From contig JACQBA010000011.1 of the NCBI GenBank assembly GCA_016194745.1, forward strand, positions 62,001-126,000: a stretch of 64,000 bases of DNA, written 5' to 3'. The first letter of the stretch is position 1. Each line of letters begins with the position of its first letter. Source of the stretch: Elusimicrobiota bacterium. GTDB lineage: Bacteria > Elusimicrobiota > Elusimicrobia > UBA1565 > JACRDR01. Below are positions 17,593 through 24,460 of the stretch, one piece after another. A program made the position numbers and the translations under genes. The notes under the pieces are model-generated. The model was given only the letters and a program-made list of their open reading frames with translations. It did no database searches and was not told the DNA's origin.

Positions 17593-18615
17593 ATGCCCAT
17601 GATCGCCCTACGGGCCCTCTTCCTCGCGGCCTGCGCCGCGCCCGCGCTTTCGGCCGCTGCAGAGATCACCAACGAGGGCTTCTATCCCCCAGACGCTCCG
17701 CCCGCGGGACGCCTCGAGCAGTTCATGATCGACGGGCATACGCTGTCGAACGTCCGAGGCGCCGTCGGCGTCTACCTCACCGGAGGATTCGCGGCGCTAG
17801 ACGCCCGGCAGGCCGAGGAGTACAAGGAGAACGTCTGCGGTTCCCCGGAGGCGCGCCCGTGGCGGCGCCATCTGTGCGAGATCATCGATCAAGGTCACTG
17901 CAAAGACGGCTGTTACCTGCCCCGCTTTTCCGGCTGCACGGGAACGATCGTGGAGGGCGGCTATTTCGTCACCGCGATGCACTGCTCTGATTCTAGGATC
18001 AAGCAGAGGGACGCTCCCGGTCCGGCGGCGCTCCTGATGAACGCCGAGGGGAAGACCGAACTCGTCCGCCTCCTGCCGACCGCCGCGACGCGCCATCGCG
18101 AACCCTACGAGCTCTCGATCTACAAGCTCGAGCGCACGGACGGCTTCCACCCTGGCGTGAAAATCCGTCAGGAGCCCCCTCGGCTGGAGGAGGCCGTCTT
18201 CGGCATCGGGTTCCCTTGGCTCGGCAAGCGCAAGAACCGCGCGGCGGATTACGCCGAGACGAACGGCGAACCGCGCGTCACCTTCGGCCGCGTCGTCCTC
18301 CATAACCCGCTCGGCCTCGCCTACTGCGGATTCTCGAACGACGTCGGCAAGGCGAAGCCGGAGGGCTGGATCCTGGAAGAGGACTGCACGGGCGTCCACG
18401 ACCAGCTCCCTTATCCGTCCCGCGAGCAGCGCGACCCGTTCCTTACGGACACCGACATGACGTACGGGATGAGCGGCTCCCCGCTGTTCGACCGAGACGG
18501 TCTCATGATCGGCATCGGCACGACCATCCTCGACAGCGATCCCGGCGATTACAAGCCTGGCAAACATGCCGTCTATATCAAAGCCGTGCACGCCGCGCGC
18601 CTAATGCCTAAGTAG
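17593..18615 (+). CDS. Secreted trypsin-like serine protease (S1 family)
   Basis: 340 residues with a signal peptide (IALRALFLAACAAPALSAAA). The catalytic His is H130 in VTAMHC and the nucleophile is S294 in YGMSGSPLFD. The position of the catalytic Asp (usually DIALLKL) reads YELSIYKL, with E173. It has many Cys (82, 95, 103, 107, 115, 131) clustered before and around the His, suggesting a disulfide-rich N-terminal segment. It may cut envelope or external proteins, or be weakened by the Asp-to-Glu change. It diverges from recA. The ATG at 17593 is chosen because the signal peptide starts there; no ribosome site is visible. Confidence 0.82.
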   Translation: MPMIALRALFLAACAAPALSAAAEITNEGFYPPDAPPAGRLEQFMIDGHTLSNVRGAVGVYLTGGFAALDARQAEEYKENVCGSPEARPWRRHLCEIIDQGHCKDGCYLPRFSGCTGTIVEGGYFVTAMHCSDSRIKQRDAPGPAALLMNAEGKTELVRLLPTAATRHREPYELSIYKLERTDGFHPGVKIRQEPPRLEEAVFGIGFPWLGKRKNRAADYAETNGEPRVTFGRVVLHNPLGLAYCGFSNDVGKAKPEGWILEEDCTGVHDQLPYPSREQRDPFLTDTDMTYGMSGSPLFDRDGLMIGIGTTILDSDPGDYKPGKHAVYIKAVHAARLMPK

Positions 18616-18651
18616 GTCTTTAGGCCTAATCATAATTAGGCCCATTGGACC
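18615..18651. terminator. 3' hairpin after the protease gene
   Basis: GGCCTAAT (18623-18630) and ATTAGGCC (18635-18642) form a perfect 8-bp stem with a CATA loop. GGTC (18615-18618) and GACC (18648-18651) can extend it across an internal loop. It starts at the stop codon and lacks a U-tract. It belongs to the TAGGCC/GGTCT hairpin group described in the findings. Confidence 0.5.
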
Positions 18652-18690
18652 GTATCCTTCGCGACCGCTCGCGCGTCAAAAGGAATGCAG

Positions 18691-18737
18691 GCCGGAGCGC
18701 CGCGTCCGTTCACCCCCACCCCTCGCGGCGCTCCGGC
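18691..18737 (+). promoter_or_regulatory. Strong 14-bp inverted repeat before the next gene
   Basis: GCCGGAGCGCCGCG (18691-18704) and CGCGGCGCTCCGGC (18724-18737) are perfect complements with a 19-base loop. It ends 28 bases before the next ATG and is not followed by a U-run, so it may be a leader structure or processing site instead of a terminator. Confidence 0.55.
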
Positions 18738-18765
18738 TTGCCAATTCATGTCTGGAGGGAAATGA

Positions 18766-19230
18766 ATGAAGCGCAAGACTCTGTATAAAGTGACTGCGGC
18801 GCTGATCCTGTCCGTGATCGGCGTCGGGGCCTGGGCCGCGATCGCGGCGCCCGCCTCGCCCCGGATATTCGAGGGCCAGTACCGGCTCGTGGAAGCCCGC
18901 GCCGGGCTTCTCTGCGAATCGACGCTCCGCGCGTGGTTCAATGGAAGCCAAGTCGATCTCGGCCCGTTCTCGTTCATCGGCGTAAACCAGGGCCGCCAGA
19001 CGTTCGAGGACGGCCTGGAAAAGAGCTGGTCCGAATCCTACGCGACCGAGAACACGCTCGTGTTCCACCGCGAGTCCTTCGTCAAGGCGATCGCCCGCCA
19101 TCGGCGCGACCACATCGAGGCGCGCCTGAACGGCCGCAGCCTCCTCATCACGAGCCGCGGCGACTTCTGGGACCGCTCCGGCCTTTCGGGCACCACGTAC
19201 CACGAGTGCGTGTACCGCAAAGCGGACTAG
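18766..19230 (+). CDS. Small secreted protein, unknown family
   Basis: 154 residues with an N-terminal hydrophobic segment (KVTAALILSVIGVGAWAAIAA) that can serve as signal peptide or anchor. The mature part is beta-rich, with phrases RIFEGQYRLVEARAG, SFIGVNQGRQTFEDG and HIEARLNGRSLLITSRGDFW, and two Cys (LLCESTL, HECVY near the C-terminus) that could pair. I do not recognise the family. GGAGGGAA precedes the ATG at good spacing. The gene has its own leader hairpin upstream and a strong terminator downstream, so it is a single-gene unit. Confidence 0.75.
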   Translation: MKRKTLYKVTAALILSVIGVGAWAAIAAPASPRIFEGQYRLVEARAGLLCESTLRAWFNGSQVDLGPFSFIGVNQGRQTFEDGLEKSWSESYATENTLVFHRESFVKAIARHRRDHIEARLNGRSLLITSRGDFWDRSGLSGTTYHECVYRKAD

Positions 19231-19252
19231 CCGCCTGATCTGAAAAAGAAAC

Positions 19253-19297
19253 CGCCGCCGGAGGTTTCCCTCCGGCGGCGTGGGCCAACGTTTTTTT
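19253..19297. terminator. Bidirectional rho-independent terminator
   Basis: A perfect 12-bp stem, CGCCGCCGGAGG (19253-19264) with CCTCCGGCGGCG (19269-19280), has a TTTC loop. Seven T (19291-19297) follow after a 10-base gap on the plus strand. On the minus strand the stem is followed by GGTTTCTTTTT. It separates two convergent genes. Confidence 0.85.
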
Positions 19298-19305
19298 CTT
19301 CGAGG

Positions 19306-19662
19306 TTACTCGATGCAGCGATCGAGGTCGGACGGCACGAGCTGCACTTTCGCTTCCTCGAGAGGGGTGTACGTCACCTTGGCCACGACCGACGCGGTCC
19401 CGGTGTTGGATCCGCCGGTCCTGAACGTGAACACCACGAGATGGGTCGAGCTGCACCCGACGAAGCCGCACTGGCCGCCGATGACGGCCGTCGTCACGCC
19501 GCTCTCCTGCGCGTAGCCCTTGTTCTTCACCGCGGTGATCGCGTCGGAGACGACCTGGTCCTGCTTCGCGTAGACTTCGGGGCCGGGGCGGAGGCTGCGC
19601 GCCGACGCCGTGCCGCAGACCAACGTGAGACACAAGAACATCGCAACTTTATTCATTTTCAT
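19306..19662 (-). CDS. Small secreted protein, unknown family
   Basis: 118 residues with a signal peptide (KVAMFLCLTLVCGTASA). The mature part includes GGQCGFVGCSSTHLVVFTFR with two close Cys and ends SDLDRCIE. The pattern VVAKVTYTPLEEAKVQLV looks like beta-strands. I do not recognise it. The ATG at 19662 has GGAGGGAG at ideal spacing, so the longer frame upstream is discarded. A TATCAT element at 19721-19726 (minus strand) is a possible -10. The rest of the 288-base gap up to 19950 shows nothing I can name. Confidence 0.75.
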   Translation of the reverse strand: MKMNKVAMFLCLTLVCGTASARSLRPGPEVYAKQDQVVSDAITAVKNKGYAQESGVTTAVIGGQCGFVGCSSTHLVVFTFRTGGSNTGTASVVAKVTYTPLEEAKVQLVPSDLDRCIE

Positions 19663-19950
19663 TTTTGACTCCCTCCAATCCAAACTCGTTTGATGCGCCC
19701 TACGGTTTGTTCGTGAAGCGATGATAGCGGACTCAGGCCCGCGTCCTTGATGACAGCCGTCAGCGCGCGCGATTGATCCCACTCGTTGTTCGACGTCAGC
19801 GCCGCGGGTTGACCTCCGTCAACGTTTTCGACGCTGCCGTCGAGCGGAAACTCTCGACCCTCCTGCGGCCGGACTGTTACCGGATTGTTACCACTCTCCC
19901 CCTACCCTTGAATGAAAGCGCCTGAAATTGGGTGGGCGTTCCTTAATACT

Positions 19951-21099
19951 ATGGACAGACATCTGCGCGGCGCATCCGCTTCTGCGGACATGGGAAAGTG
20001 GCTCGCTCTCGGCGGGGTGCTCGCCGTGGCGGCGCTGGCGGGCATGCGCCTCACGCACCGGGCGCCGGCCGAACGCACTCTCAGTCCCGCGTCGGCGCGG
20101 CCCAGCCCCGAATCCGCCGCGGCGCTGCAGCGGCCGATTTCGATCAATCCGAAAGCATCGCGACTGCCGGGCGCCGTGCCGGACCCGGGCGCCTCCCCCT
20201 CGGGCTCCCCCTCTCTCTCCGCTTCCTCCGAGCCGTCCGCGATGGACGCGCAGCAGCCCGATCCAACCCCCGTCTATTCGGACCTTCCATTAGAAGGCAG
20301 CCATGAATCGATGGACGACGCCAACATGGCGCGCGGCGAGCCGCTCGGCACTTCGGTGACCGACGCGGGGCAGACGGGGGTCCAAGCCGGGCCGGCATAC
20401 GGAGGAGGAATGCGCTCCGCCCTCGGATCGGCGGGCGCAGGTGCGGGCGCCGGCGGCGGGAAGTCCGGCGCAACGTCGGCCGCGCGCTACAGCGCCCCAG
20501 GAGGAGGAGGAACCCACGCGGCCGGAGCCGGCGGCGCGCAAGCGTATTCCGGCGAAGGAAAGGGCCCGGCGGGCCTTACTCCCTTCCCGTTCCCCAACAA
20601 GCCTGCGGTACCTTATGAAGGACGGGCCGCCTCGAAGAAGGCGGCCGCCAACCGGCCGGAAGTCACCGGCCTGGTCCTCGGCGGAAAGCAGCCGGATTCC
20701 GACAAGCCCGAAACGCCGGAGAACAAGAAGGCGTACGGCCACACCAACGCGGGGACGGCAACTATCCAATCTTTGACCGGGGCCGGAGTCGCCGAGATCG
20801 CCGGATACCAGTCCCCGAAGGACGACTGTGTCGGCGAGGCATGCGCGCGCCCGTTGGCGCGCCCGGTCGCAGAGGCAGTGGCTCCCCCGAGAGTGCCTGA
20901 ATCGAAGCCCATCAAATCCTATCAGGCGCCGGCGAAGCCCGCCGAGGCGAACTGCGGGAAGGCGGGCGCCGTGTGCTCCGCCAACGGCAGCGGCAAGCCG
21001 TGCTGCGGGGGCTACAGCTGCAACGAGGTCGCGTCGAACGGCGGATTCCAGTATTTTCAATGCCAGGCCGGCGGCGGTGCCCCGGGGGGCAAGCGCTAG
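19951..21099 (+). CDS. Membrane-anchored low-complexity protein with C-terminal knottin-like motif
   Basis: About 382 residues. A short cytoplasmic N-terminus (MDRHLRGASASADMG) is followed by one membrane segment (KWLALGGVLAVAALAGM). The long Ala/Gly/Pro/Ser-rich region that follows looks disordered. The C-terminus has six Cys at 335, 342, 351, 352, 357 and 371 in the order C-x6-C-x8-CC-x4-C-x13-C, an inhibitor-cystine-knot spacing. Another Cys pair (DDCVGEACARP) lies near residue 290. Topology suggests the Cys-rich end is outside the cytoplasm. An in-frame ATG at 19912 is possible; neither start has a ribosome site. It precedes another single-pass protein with a similar plan. Function unknown. 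Confidence 0.75.
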   Translation: MDRHLRGASASADMGKWLALGGVLAVAALAGMRLTHRAPAERTLSPASARPSPESAAALQRPISINPKASRLPGAVPDPGASPSGSPSLSASSEPSAMDAQQPDPTPVYSDLPLEGSHESMDDANMARGEPLGTSVTDAGQTGVQAGPAYGGGMRSALGSAGAGAGAGGGKSGATSAARYSAPGGGGTHAAGAGGAQAYSGEGKGPAGLTPFPFPNKPAVPYEGRAASKKAAANRPEVTGLVLGGKQPDSDKPETPENKKAYGHTNAGTATIQSLTGAGVAEIAGYQSPKDDCVGEACARPLARPVAEAVAPPRVPESKPIKSYQAPAKPAEANCGKAGAVCSANGSGKPCCGGYSCNEVASNGGFQYFQCQAGGGAPGGKR

Positions 21100-21175
21100 A
21101 TGTTGCCGATCTGCAACCGCCGGGGATTACCTTTAATCGTGGGTGGTGGCTCCGCATCGAACCTCCGCCTAGGCC

Positions 21176-21204
21176 TTGTAAAAGCCGCTAGCGCGCTTCA
21201 TAGT
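21176..21204 (+). promoter_or_regulatory. Promoter for the 21230 gene
   Basis: TTGTAA (21176-21181), a 17-base spacer and CATAGT (21199-21204) lie 25 bases before the ATG, followed by a GGGGAGG ribosome site. Confidence 0.55.
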
Positions 21205-21229
21205 AGAGAGTCTTGAAGGGGAGGCAATC

Positions 21230-23011
21230 ATGGACACTCACTCGACGGACAAGTCGACGGACCGCAAGAGCGCCGTCGGCGTCAACCGCAAGATCAATTC
21301 CGACGCGAACTCCCCCATCGACTGGCGCTCGACCCCCGTCGTGCTCGCAGCCTTGTTCCTGTGCGGCCTCGGATTCGCTGCGCACCGCGTCTCCAACTGG
21401 CGGAATGCGGACCAGACGGCCAAGCCTTCCGCCTTCGCCGCCAAGCGGGCGGCCGACACCACGACGCCGGCGCACGATCTGGGCGACACCCGGGCCATCG
21501 GCTCCGCCGCGGTCGAGTCCTACAACAACGGCGACGGTCCGACCGACGCCAACGGCGAGATGATCGTCAAAGACAACGCCACCACCTCCGCGATCGGCGA
21601 ACTCAATCTGCCCGTGCAGGACATGGAGCAGCTGACGCGCCTGTCCAAGCCCGGAAACAAATACAGCAACTCCGCCAGGGGCGATATCGCCAGCGCCGCG
21701 CCGCTCCTGACTCACCCCACGAAGATTTACGACAACGGCAATCCGGGCGGCTTTAAGAGCCAGGCTCCGAGGATGCCGGCCGAGATGAACGCGCACATCA
21801 ATAGGTACGGCGGGCCGAAGGCGGCCCTCCTGGCGCTGGCGACCGGCCGATTTAGCGGCGGCGGATCGGCGACGACGGGCGGCGCCAGCAACATCGCGGG
21901 CGCCGGCGGCGCCGGCAAGGGCGCGATGGGCTACACACCCGCCGGAGACCGCTTGAAGCTCGAGAAAACGAAGATGGTGGCGCTGACGACGGAGATCCCG
22001 CTTCTCCCGCCCGAGGCGCCGCCGTTCCCCAAGATCGCCACGTGCAAAACGGAGTACGGCGACATTCCGTGCAAGATCCCCAAGAACGCGAAGTACGGCG
22101 ACATCGTCACGGACCTCGACGGCCTGCCGCTGGACGGCGTCATGGACGGGAAATACTTCGACTCCGACACCGAGCTGCCGCCGATCTGCCGCATCGCCCA
22201 CGTCGGGCGCGGCCGGCACGGCGCGGAGCACACAGTCGGTTACGACTATCCTTGGATCGGCGCCAGCGACCAGACGGCGTGCGGCGCCGGCGAAGGCTGC
22301 CGCCTGGACGCCTCCCAGCCGCCGACGTATTGGCACAACGGCTCGATGATCCAGTGCGTCAGTCCGATCGTCTTCGACCTCGCCGGCCGGGGGATCGATA
22401 CGGTCGACCGGTGGGCGTCGTACGATCTGGCCGGCGACGGCTCGGCGCAGCAGATGCACGACCTCGGCAAGGGCGTCGGCCTGCTCGTGTTCGACTGGAA
22501 CCGCAGCGGAAAATCGGGCGCGGACGGCCGCGGGTTGTTCGGCACCCAGACCAGCTTGAGCGGCAGCGGCAAGCCGGACGGATTCCGGAACGGGTTCGAG
22601 GCGCTCACTGCGCTGGCGCGCAAGGCGCAGGCGGACGGCGTCTTGTCGCATGGTCGCAGCGTCCTCGACTCCGCGGACCTTCGGAAGCTCGAGGCGGCGT
22701 ACGGGCTGCGCATGAGGATCGGCGGCCTGCGCGGCAAAGACGTCTCGATGGAGCAGGCCGGCATCCGCTCCCTCCGCTTGTCCAAGGCGGCGGACCGGGC
22801 GCGGGACAACTTCGACGGACGCGGCGACAGCGTGCTGGAACGCCCGGGCGCCACGTTCACGCGGACGGACGGCACGCAGGGCACCTATGCGGACGTCTTC
22901 TTCCGCGTCGTGCGGCCTCAAGTGACCGCGATGGGACGGCCGGATCAGCGCGTGTTCCGGTGGTGGCCGGGACCGGCGCTGTTCCCGACGGCGATGTGGC
23001 TGCGCCGTTAG
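21230..23011 (+). CDS. Single-pass membrane protein with RTX-associated-like C-terminal domain
   Basis: 593 residues: a hydrophilic N-terminus, one membrane segment (TPVVLAALFLCGLGFAA, about 36-52), a long linker with a Gly/Ala patch (about 200-240), and a C-terminal region from about residue 375. That region begins SPIVFDLAGRGIDTV and continues SYDLAGDGSAQQ, GLLVFDWNRSGKSG and NGFEALTALA. The order resembles the SPIVLDLDGDG...LLVLDRNGDG...FEAL segment found next to calcium-binding repeats in RTX proteins, but most of the Asp ligands are lost. Six Cys before it may form disulfides. GGGGAGG precedes the ATG. It pairs in position and plan with the preceding gene. Function unknown. Confidence 0.75.
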   Translation: MDTHSTDKSTDRKSAVGVNRKINSDANSPIDWRSTPVVLAALFLCGLGFAAHRVSNWRNADQTAKPSAFAAKRAADTTTPAHDLGDTRAIGSAAVESYNNGDGPTDANGEMIVKDNATTSAIGELNLPVQDMEQLTRLSKPGNKYSNSARGDIASAAPLLTHPTKIYDNGNPGGFKSQAPRMPAEMNAHINRYGGPKAALLALATGRFSGGGSATTGGASNIAGAGGAGKGAMGYTPAGDRLKLEKTKMVALTTEIPLLPPEAPPFPKIATCKTEYGDIPCKIPKNAKYGDIVTDLDGLPLDGVMDGKYFDSDTELPPICRIAHVGRGRHGAEHTVGYDYPWIGASDQTACGAGEGCRLDASQPPTYWHNGSMIQCVSPIVFDLAGRGIDTVDRWASYDLAGDGSAQQMHDLGKGVGLLVFDWNRSGKSGADGRGLFGTQTSLSGSGKPDGFRNGFEALTALARKAQADGVLSHGRSVLDSADLRKLEAAYGLRMRIGGLRGKDVSMEQAGIRSLRLSKAADRARDNFDGRGDSVLERPGATFTRTDGTQGTYADVFFRVVRPQVTAMGRPDQRVFRWWPGPALFPTAMWLRR

Positions 23012-23042
23012 TCGGTTGACGCGATCGTATTGAGAACGAGTT

Positions 23043-23068
23043 GCGCGCCCGCTTCGCGGCGGGCGCGC
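23043..23068. terminator. GC-rich hairpin before the FKBP gene
   Basis: GCGCGCCCGC (23043-23052) and GCGGGCGCGC (23059-23068) pair perfectly around a TTCGCG loop. It lies 31 bases after the preceding stop and is followed only by a short CGTTTGCC, so termination strength is uncertain. Confidence 0.55.
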
Positions 23069-23085
23069 GGCGTTTGCCGCGAATC

Positions 23086-23094
23086 TGCTATCAT
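23086..23094 (+). promoter_or_regulatory. Extended -10 promoter of the FKBP gene
   Basis: TGCTATCAT is an extended -10 (TGn plus TATCAT). It ends 24 bases before the ATG, and AGGGGA sits between them. Confidence 0.5.
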
Positions 23095-23118
23095 CAGCCG
23101 GACAAGGGGACCAACACC

Positions 23119-23811
23119 ATGAAAACCTTCCTGTGGATCGCGTTGATCGCGCTGGCTCCGTCCGCGCGAGCGGACGAGGGCGACAACCCGAAGAACGACA
23201 ACGAAAAGGCGCTGTATTCCCTCGGCGCGATCATGGCCGACAACTTGACGCGGTATCAGCTCCAGCCCAAGGAAATCCCGTACGTCATCGCCGGGCTGAG
23301 GAACACGCTGAAGGGCCAAAAGCCGGGCTTCGACGTCATGTCGTACCGGCCGCGCCTCCAGCAGCTCCATGCCTCCCGAGAGTACGCGAAGGTACTCGTC
23401 AAGAAGAAGCAGGGCGACGCCTACATCGAGAAGATGGCGGCGATGGGCGGAGCGAAGAAGCTCCCCTCCGGGGCCGTCGTGATCGTCACGAAGGAAGGCA
23501 CCGGGTCCAACCCCGCGGCGACCGACACCGTCACGGTGCACTACGAAGGCACCTACGTCGACGGCGCCGTCTTCGACAGCTCCATCAAGAGGAAGCGCCC
23601 CGCCAAGTTCGCGCTCAACACCGTGATCAAGTGTTGGACGGAAGGCATCCAGCAGCTGAAAGTCGGGGGAAAGGCGAAGCTGGGATGCCCGGCGGAGTCG
23701 GCTTACGGGGACGACGGCAGGAACGAGATCCCCGGCGGCGCCGCCTTGATCTACACGGTCGAGCTTTTGGAAGTCGCCAAGACGACCCCCGGCGGCCCTC
23801 CCCAGCGATAA
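23119..23811 (+). CDS. FKBP-type peptidyl-prolyl isomerase, secreted (FkpA/Mip-like)
   Basis: 230 residues. A signal peptide (FLWIALIALAPSARA) is followed by the helical FKBP N-terminal domain (KALYSLGAIMADNL, about 32-115) and the FKBP domain (about 120-222). The isomerase domain shows TVTVHYEGTYVDGAVFDSS, then IKCWTEGIQQLKVGGKAKLGCP and YGDDGRNEIPGGAALIYTVELL. It should speed proline isomerisation of exported proteins in the periplasm. The core is typical; Cys occurs in IKCW and LGCP where the family usually has other residues, and the two could be oxidised together. Convergent with the cytochrome gene 7 bases away. Confidence 0.92.
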   Translation: MKTFLWIALIALAPSARADEGDNPKNDNEKALYSLGAIMADNLTRYQLQPKEIPYVIAGLRNTLKGQKPGFDVMSYRPRLQQLHASREYAKVLVKKKQGDAYIEKMAAMGGAKKLPSGAVVIVTKEGTGSNPAATDTVTVHYEGTYVDGAVFDSSIKRKRPAKFALNTVIKCWTEGIQQLKVGGKAKLGCPAESAYGDDGRNEIPGGAALIYTVELLEVAKTTPGGPPQR

Positions 23812-23818
23812 GGGCGGT

Positions 23819-24364
23819 CTAGCGTTCGCCTTTTTCGAACCGGCGCACCAGGCGCTCCCGGTGCGTGCGCCAGGCCTTTGCGTTCGCTCCCGTCTTGCGC
23901 ACTTTGGAATCGTAGACCAGGAACTCCCAAATCTTCTTGCCTTCCTCGCCTTTGACCGGGCAGGCGGGCTTGGACATCATCCGCTTGATGTACCGAGTCC
24001 AGATGTTGGGCTCGGCCCGCACGATCATGATGTCGTCGAACGCCTCGGGGTCCTTGGCCTTGGCCGCCTCGATCTCTTCCTCGGTCAGCTCCAAGAACTG
24101 CGAATTGATGGGGCGCGCGATCGAGTGGCACGCGCTGCACCTCGCCGCGAAGAGCTTGTAGCGCTCCTGCATCGGCTTCGGGTAGGACGAGACGTCGATC
24201 GTCGCGGGCCCGAGATCGTTGGGGTAGGCCACGATCGCCGTCGCGGAGGCGGTCTTGCCGCGCCTGACGTCGGGCGCCTTCTTGTCGCCGGCCCGAACGT
24301 AGACGGCGGCCAGAGCCGCGAGGGCGACGAACCCGGCCGCAGCGTACGCTTTCGCGGATTTCAT
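23819..24364 (-). CDS. Monohaem c-type cytochrome
   Basis: 181 residues. A hydrophobic N-terminus (AAAGFVALAALAAVYVRA) works as signal or anchor. Haem binding is at C76-S-A-C79-H80. The sixth ligand is probably a Met in YIKRMMSKPACPV. The C-terminal part is Lys/Arg-rich. It should sit on the outer face of the inner membrane and carry electrons. It is divergent from the HTTM-like gene and next to a Cox11-like gene, so a link to haem-copper redox chemistry is possible. GGGGAT precedes the ATG, but a -10 (TATCAT) also ends only 9 bases upstream. Confidence 0.88.
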   Translation of the reverse strand: MKSAKAYAAAGFVALAALAAVYVRAGDKKAPDVRRGKTASATAIVAYPNDLGPATIDVSSYPKPMQERYKLFAARCSACHSIARPINSQFLELTEEEIEAAKAKDPEAFDDIMIVRAEPNIWTRYIKRMMSKPACPVKGEEGKKIWEFLVYDSKVRKTGANAKAWRTHRERLVRRFEKGER

Positions 24365-24373
24365 ATCCCCGTC

Positions 24374-24452
24374 ATGATAATCGATTGTCGGCGCGGCATC
24401 AATCGGCAGGCCGGGCCGACCCGTTGCGCGGAATGCGCGCGTCTTCCATACT
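24374..24452. promoter_or_regulatory. Divergent promoters: cytochrome and HTTM-like genes
   Basis: Minus strand: TTGATG (24397-24402), 17 bases, TATCAT (24374-24379), for the cytochrome at 24364. Plus strand: TTGCGC (24424-24429), 17 bases, CATACT (24447-24452), for the membrane protein. Both place the transcription start within a few bases of the start codon. Confidence 0.55.
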
Positions 24453-24460
24453 AAATGGCT

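Noticed and set aside
21188..22921. A 577-codon minus-strand frame opposite the RTX-associated-like protein
   Set aside because: Arg/Val/Ala-rich without motifs; the plus-strand gene has a promoter, GGGGAGG and a recognisable membrane segment.
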